DNA from: Hofstenia miamia
Lineage: Eukaryota; Xenacoelomorpha; Acoela; Hofsteniidae
DNA length: 64,000 bases
NCBI GenBank assembly: GCA_900660155.1
Contig: CABFPE010000354.1
Coordinates: forward strand, 467,746-531,745
Direction: 5' to 3'
Shown: positions 59,440 to 64,000 of the stretch, piece by piece
How the letters are laid out: each line of letters starts with the position of its first letter
How positions within the stretch are numbered: the first letter of the stretch is position 1
Made by a program: the position numbers and the translations under genes
Notes under the pieces: generated by a model
The model's input: only the letters and a program-made list of their open reading frames with translations
The model's database searches: none
Told to the model about the DNA's origin: nothing

Positions 59440-60575
59440 CATAGAGTAATCAAAGTGGTCACTAAGTCAGCACAACAGATGCGTGTTTGAGGCAGTCTAA
59501 GCAGAATTGGAACCGGTCAGGATTTTCTCAGCCTTCTGTAACTGAACTGTCACCAGCATATTTTCCAGAATTTCATATTTGCTACTCAAAGAGAACATTT
59601 TCACAAAGTTATTGAAATGGAACATATAAGGATTAAGATTACGAAAGTTTTATTCTAAGATTATACTGTTGTTCAAGCTTACCAGTATGCAAATAATCAG
59701 TACAGACTAATAGCCTAGATAAGTACTTTAAGCCTCGATTCTTTTAATATGACATCATCTTTGTAGAAGGGTATTAGAATTTTCAGCATTAATGTGTAAC
59801 AACGGTAACATCTTGTTGGTATGGATTAACAAGTACGGTTCGTATAACTTTTCAATCATTTCTTGGCCATCATTCTGAACTTTTTTCTGTCATTGGCCGC
59901 ACACGTGAAGGACTTCAAAGTGGGGTCCATATTCATGCCCAAGACGTGGATATCTGTCATTTATGGCAATATTGTTAATTCATACCTCGTATGATTTCAT
60001 CTGTAATGTAATAACCTTGATTGCGCTTGAACCCTACTGTGTTTGCTTGCAAACATCGTTGCCAATTATATAGTATATGGTTATCACATGCTGTAGGCGT
60101 GAAACCATGAACATTCAAGTTTGTGAAATATCTTTCAAAATTTCTCGTTTTTTCACTGAATAACTAACAGAGTCCTTCGAAGAACCCCGGAGAGATAAAA
60201 AATTCCCCTCCACCATCTTGTTCCAGAATGAGATCACGTTTTGTTGTATACAGGATGTACGCCTGACAGGCTTATGACTTTATCATCGAATTATCACCAG
60301 CCTTGAGTCTTGATCCCACTCGACAGTTATGTATTGTGCATTGCGCAGATCCATACACTATAGTAAAAATCAACATATTTCCTACATCAAGAATTCCCTA
60401 GCCGGCTGCTAGTACTAGTTTATCTGAATAGGCCGGTTGGTAGTAAGTAAATTAAAAATTCCCTCAGGTATTTCGTATTTGACAGGTAACCTACCTGTAT
60501 ATATTGTTGCCTAAGTGAGCGAATCTTGTCCGCCAGACAAGATTTGCTCTTTTATGCCGCTGTATATACACTTCA
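59440..60575 (-). pseudogene. unidentified protein remnant, frameshifted
   Basis: Minus-strand frames with few stops follow one another from 60570 down to about 59780: LPVKYEIPEGIFNLLTTN, NMLIFTIVYGSAQCTIHN, RDLILEQDGGGEFFISPGFF, NVHGFTPTACDNHILYNW, QANTVGFKRNQGYYITDEII, then in another frame NDRYPRLGHEYGPHFEVLHV and MIEKLYEPYLLIHTNKMLPL. Composition is mixed and G+C higher than the flanks, so it was once coding, perhaps 350 residues. I do not recognise the family with confidence. A virus-derived or element-derived structural protein is a guess. No host splice sites were recognised. Confidence 0.4.
60482..60544. other. two adjacent hairpins
   Basis: ACAGGT-aacct-ACCTGT (60482-60498) and AATCTTGTC-cgcca-GACAAGATT (60522-60544) are perfect inverted repeats 23 nt apart, at the minus-strand 5' side of the unidentified protein remnant. 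They could be regulatory or structural elements of that unit, or chance. Confidence 0.35.
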
Positions 60576-60682
60576 TTAAAAATAATAATTTTTAATATAT
60601 CAGAAATCCAAAACATAATAGACTACTTAAATTCAATATAGCGGAAGTATTACTACTTTTATTACTAAAATCATATAAAGAC

Positions 60683-60706
60683 CATGGACGCCTTAAGGCG
60701 TCCATG
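60683..60706. other. perfect 24-bp palindrome
   Basis: CATGGACGCC-TTAA-GGCGTCCATG, with no mismatch and centred on TTAA, in AT-rich surroundings. It could be a decayed element end or a structural site. No similar sequence was noticed elsewhere in the window. Confidence 0.5.
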
Positions 60707-61875
60707 ATAAAGACAAAGAAATGTGTTGCTACTAAAATTTGACAAAAAAATTTAAACAGATGTTGCGAAGATAAGAAGTAGTTCGGACTGGCAATGCGCC
60801 GTAAAAATATAATATCACCTTTTAACCGACCACTATTGGCCTTTGAATTGGTCGGGTCAATGCGCAATTCTATCTTCGTATTTTCATGTATTTTTTAAAA
60901 TGAAAAAGATTTTCAAAATGATGCCATAAAATTTTGGTGTCATGTGCATGCATGATTTTGTTTTTGACATGTAAAATACATAGTTTTCTCTTTCGCGTGT
61001 AAAGAATGTGGCCTAACCCAAGCAACTTTACGGTTGTCACGCTTTTAATAGTTGCGATCAACGAAAGAGAGGCTTTTATGCTAATAAAAACGCGGGAATT
61101 AATCACTGATGGTTTCCAATACAATAAATAATTAATCACAACCAATTATCTCAGGAAGCAAAACCGACATGCCACTCTTCACTAGTAGGCCAATTGATCC
61201 TGATGCGATCCGACCCGTAACGGGTTTGAGGTTACTTCAAAAGGAGCTTTAACTACATTTTATAATATTTACAATTGTGGCAAGTATAGAGTTAAATTAA
61301 AAGATAAAGTACTTTTCAAGTTTGGCATATAAGAGAAAAATTGTACATTAGTGTTATTTATGCTTATTTCATAGTTTGCGATATCATTTTTGCGGTTTTT
61401 GGTATTTTTATGATAAATATTGGGGATATTGATAGTGCATTATAAGTATATAAATTTGTACAGTCATAAAACACAAATCATATTTGAAAAAGCTCCAGAA
61501 TGGTTGAGAGTGCGTGAAGTATTTCATATAAAATTGTGTATAATGGGTTTTACATTGACAGACAATCAAGTCAACTGAATGAGGCGAAGTAGCATATTTG
61601 ACAAATATGTTTCATTTGATGGCAAAATAATGTCTTTGATATAATCCTTAGAATATGAATATGGGTTTTTAATTTAATCACTACGAAATATTCATGATAG
61701 TATGCAGATTATATCAAATTTACATGGCAGCCGAGAGTTTATAGAAATTATTAAAACATTTAAAATATTTACATTGTCATACACTTGCATTGGAAGTAAT
61801 TTCAATCTCCACGTAAAAACACTTGCTATTCCAAGAAATATTAGCTTTTGAAAAACTTGAATCCAGTTGAAAACA

Positions 61876-61880
<5 letters not shown>

Positions 61881-61933
<53 letters not shown>
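61881..61933. repeat. (AT)n microsatellite, longest in the window
   Basis: About 26 uninterrupted AT units. Likely length-variable. Confidence 0.95.
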
Positions 61934-61935
<2 letters not shown>

Positions 61936-62232
61936 CATTGCGTAATTTTTTTTTAAATTTGGAGAATGTATATATGTGTACAGGACGTTGTCCTCAGAAT
62001 ATTGTTTTTTAAGCAATTATGGAAAACCTCAATGCACCAAATAAATTCATAATAGATATAATCGATAAATTCCAACAGTAGGCAGTTCGAAAGCATACTT
62101 TTATATTGATTTAATGCGACAGACAATGGTACTCCAGTCAGTAGGTATACAGGATATTATATTATAAAGCAACCATAATAATATGCAGACATGAATGCAA
62201 TTTCCTAGATTTCTCCTATCATGAATTATGTG

Positions 62233-62234
<2 letters not shown>

Positions 62235-62272
<38 letters not shown>

Positions 62273-62278
62273 CGAGAG
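62235..62278. repeat. (GA)n microsatellite
   Basis: About 18 GA units followed by interrupted AAAGAGCGAGAG. The only long purine-strand microsatellite seen. Confidence 0.95.
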
Positions 62279-62639
62279 ATAGAAATTTATTTGTGGTATA
62301 TAGACATTAGCGTCAATCAATGTTGTTGATTGTGAGGGAATAATTTTATATTTAGAAGAACCTAATTGAAAAAACATGAAAATTACGTAGATTAAAAAAA
62401 CTACATTCCCGGAATCGAAACCCATGCCTATAGAACATTTTTGCATTCACCTGCTAATATATTATTGAATTGAATTAATTTGAAGCTAATTCAGTGCTAA
62501 TGTTACATTTATTAATATTATGAATAACTACGTACATTTAATGTACAGTTTTTCCAATATATTTATGTCAGATTTCACGACCTTCAATACAAGGAAATCT
62601 TTGCGTTTCATACAAAAGTATAATAATGTATAAAATTTT

Positions 62640-63250
62640 TTATCTTATTGATATACAAAATAATCTTTTCACTGACCTTCGCAAATATGATAAATGTCAA
62701 GCCAAACGAACTATATTAAGTTCATTCAATTGGAGTCTCAATGATGAAATTTCAGTTCCGATATTGAGTCTTTTAAAAATTTGCTCCACCTCAATCCACT
62801 GTTTGAAAACAAACTTCTGTCAAAATGGATATATAGATAGAAAACTAAATGTTTTGATATCTATGACATAGTAAGAAAACTTAGGTCTCACCCTGTCCAA
62901 TTAGAGTAGCCCCAATTTGTATCATTTCATGCAATTCCCATCGTCTTTTTCCAAAAAGATTTCTTTAAATTTTACTTTTATTCAATGTTAGCATATGGAT
63001 GGTCAATTCAATACTGGAGCCGGACCAATATTTTAAAGGGGTGCTGGTTAGCATATCTTTTTATGTTTTTTTCTTTTCAGAACGCTTTATGCTTTTGCAG
63101 ATTGGCACAATAGAGAATTCTCTTCGGACCTATTATGACCGTCGCAGGTCGAGTTGAGCATGAAAGCTCTGAAATGTAAATCCTTGCATTAGATCTGTGT
63201 TGGCTACGTCTGAAATTTACAATACTAACTACAAACTAAATTTAAAAACC
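62640..63250 (+). pseudogene. possible LINE C-terminal fragment
   Basis: Plus-strand frames read MLAYGWSIQYWSRTNILKG, FQNALCFCRLAQ and MTVAGRVEHESSEM, then ILALDLCWLRLKFTI. The spacing and the words (Y-G, then N-A-L-R-like, then a leucine-rich block) resemble the connection domain of LINE polymerases, but no RT motif is seen and the resemblance is loose. A preceding 81-codon ORF (62626-62871) is not recognised. Confidence 0.25.
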
Positions 63251-64000
63251 TAAGCTGAAGAAAAATGCATGAGCAATGGATGCTGTCCATGTTACTGAGA
63301 TAATATATTGTGTTAAGCGTTATACAAGAAATACAAAAGATGTAATATTTTGCACTGTACTTAATAACTAAATTAGTAGGCCCTGTCTTTGCTTAATGAA
63401 GATATTGACAAAGACAATACTTGATTTGCATTTGGTCGAAAAAACCGATATTTTATCAAAATGTTAAGTTCTTTATTTTAGTGCATATATAAATAATTTA
63501 ATATTTAAACACAATACTTTGGAGAAATGGCTGTTTCCATTAGGCTGCTTTACGTTAGAAATTAGATTACGCTATTGGATTTAGAAGATGTAGTTATTTA
63601 TAGTTTTTAGCTAAGTGGAGTTGTTATCAAAATCTTAATCTAACATTACATAGTTGAATTACAGTGATGAATATGGGCCAGGTTTTTCTGCTACAGGCTG
63701 TGATTTCTGACATTTTTGTTAGCTCGTTTCCGGCCTTTGACTAAAAATTTTCAGTTTAATAAAGTTTTGTTACAGTAATGCAAACTTGATCCGCACCTCT
63801 AACCTAAAATTATTTGGCAATTCTTGTTTATAATAGTCTGCTCTTATAAATTCGTTTCAAAATTTATTTTGCATACAATTAATATTTCTCTTTTATCTTC
63901 GCAAATATTATTCAACCAAATGTGTCGATAATTCCCAAATTTAGTTGATATCGTTGAATGAATTCTCATGACAGATTATGAAATTATATATATATATATA
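63251..64000. other. no recognised gene; window ends in a TA tract
   Basis: AT-rich non-coding sequence with (TA)n from 63985 to the window end, so that repeat is cut by the window. Confidence 0.5.

Larger units (their letters stand above)
60710..62640. other. no recognised gene; long microsatellites
   Basis: Holds (TA)n at 61881-61933 (27 units) and (GA)n at 62235-62278. The flanking frames at 60592-61145 (two of 91 codons, minus) and 61160-61250 have mixed composition but no recognised domain. Confidence 0.5.

Noticed and set aside
61777-62016. 79-codon minus-strand ORF
   Set aside because: Its core is the translated (AT)n tract. No domain outside the repeat.
62219-62446. 75-codon minus-strand ORF with Ser-Leu repeats
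   Set aside because: The Ser-Leu run is the translated (GA)n microsatellite; the rest is hydrophobic low-complexity sequence.
1-64000. CRISPR arrays, bacterial operons, rRNA genes
   Set aside because: No spaced direct repeats, Shine-Dalgarno-linked ORF chains or conserved rRNA segments were seen. Introns and element types show a eukaryotic genome.

Overview
The window is eukaryotic, roughly 70% A+T by eye, with split genes, GT-AG introns of about 50 nt to several kb, many AT microsatellites and a dense layer of decayed transposable elements. The mix (L2/CR1-type LINEs, a Penelope-like GIY-YIG fragment with hammerhead-like motifs, Tc1/mariner, hAT, PIF/Harbinger-type and pogo-type elements) fits an invertebrate animal genome. 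I cannot name the species. There are no bacterial genes, rRNAs, convincing tRNAs or CRISPR arrays.

One host gene is convincing. Plus-strand exons between 777 and 11884 encode part of a large helical-repeat protein whose recurring pattern (Trp, about 8 residues, Leu-Gly, then a hydrophobic/Cys block) resembles the stereocilin/otoancorin/mesothelin superfamily. Both ends lie outside what I can recognise. One exon (8450-8616) has an in-frame TGA. A short Cys-rich reading frame on the minus strand near 45.4-45.6 kb may be an isolated exon of another gene.

From 12 to 64 kb the sequence is mostly mobile-element debris. LINE pieces lie at 14.4-16.3, 18.4-20.4, 22.3-22.7, 28.4-30.6, about 31.5, 42.4-44.8 and perhaps 62.6 kb. 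An SGNH-hydrolase-like reading frame that looks element-borne is at 17.1-18.1 kb. Tc1/mariner remnants are at 12.5, 34.7-35.9, 38 and 56-57.3 kb. Penelope-type sequence is at 50.8-51.3 kb, with a related ORF-less copy at 47.5-47.8 kb. An unidentified protein remnant lies on the minus strand at about 59.8-60.6 kb.

The most striking structure is a set of seven hAT-like elements (9894, 21086, 23295, 26319, 37676, 46444 and 58294). Each has CAG...CTG termini and an 8-bp target duplication that is perfect in three cases and degraded in the others. Most carry their own repeated subterminal word. One encodes the tail of a hAT transposase, one contains a PIF-like MITE, and one contains a Tc1 transposase piece. 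They look like snapshots of several hAT families that diverged in their subterminal repeats while keeping a common end.

Reading frames were taken from the sequence by eye. Family names rest on motif recognition, not on searches.
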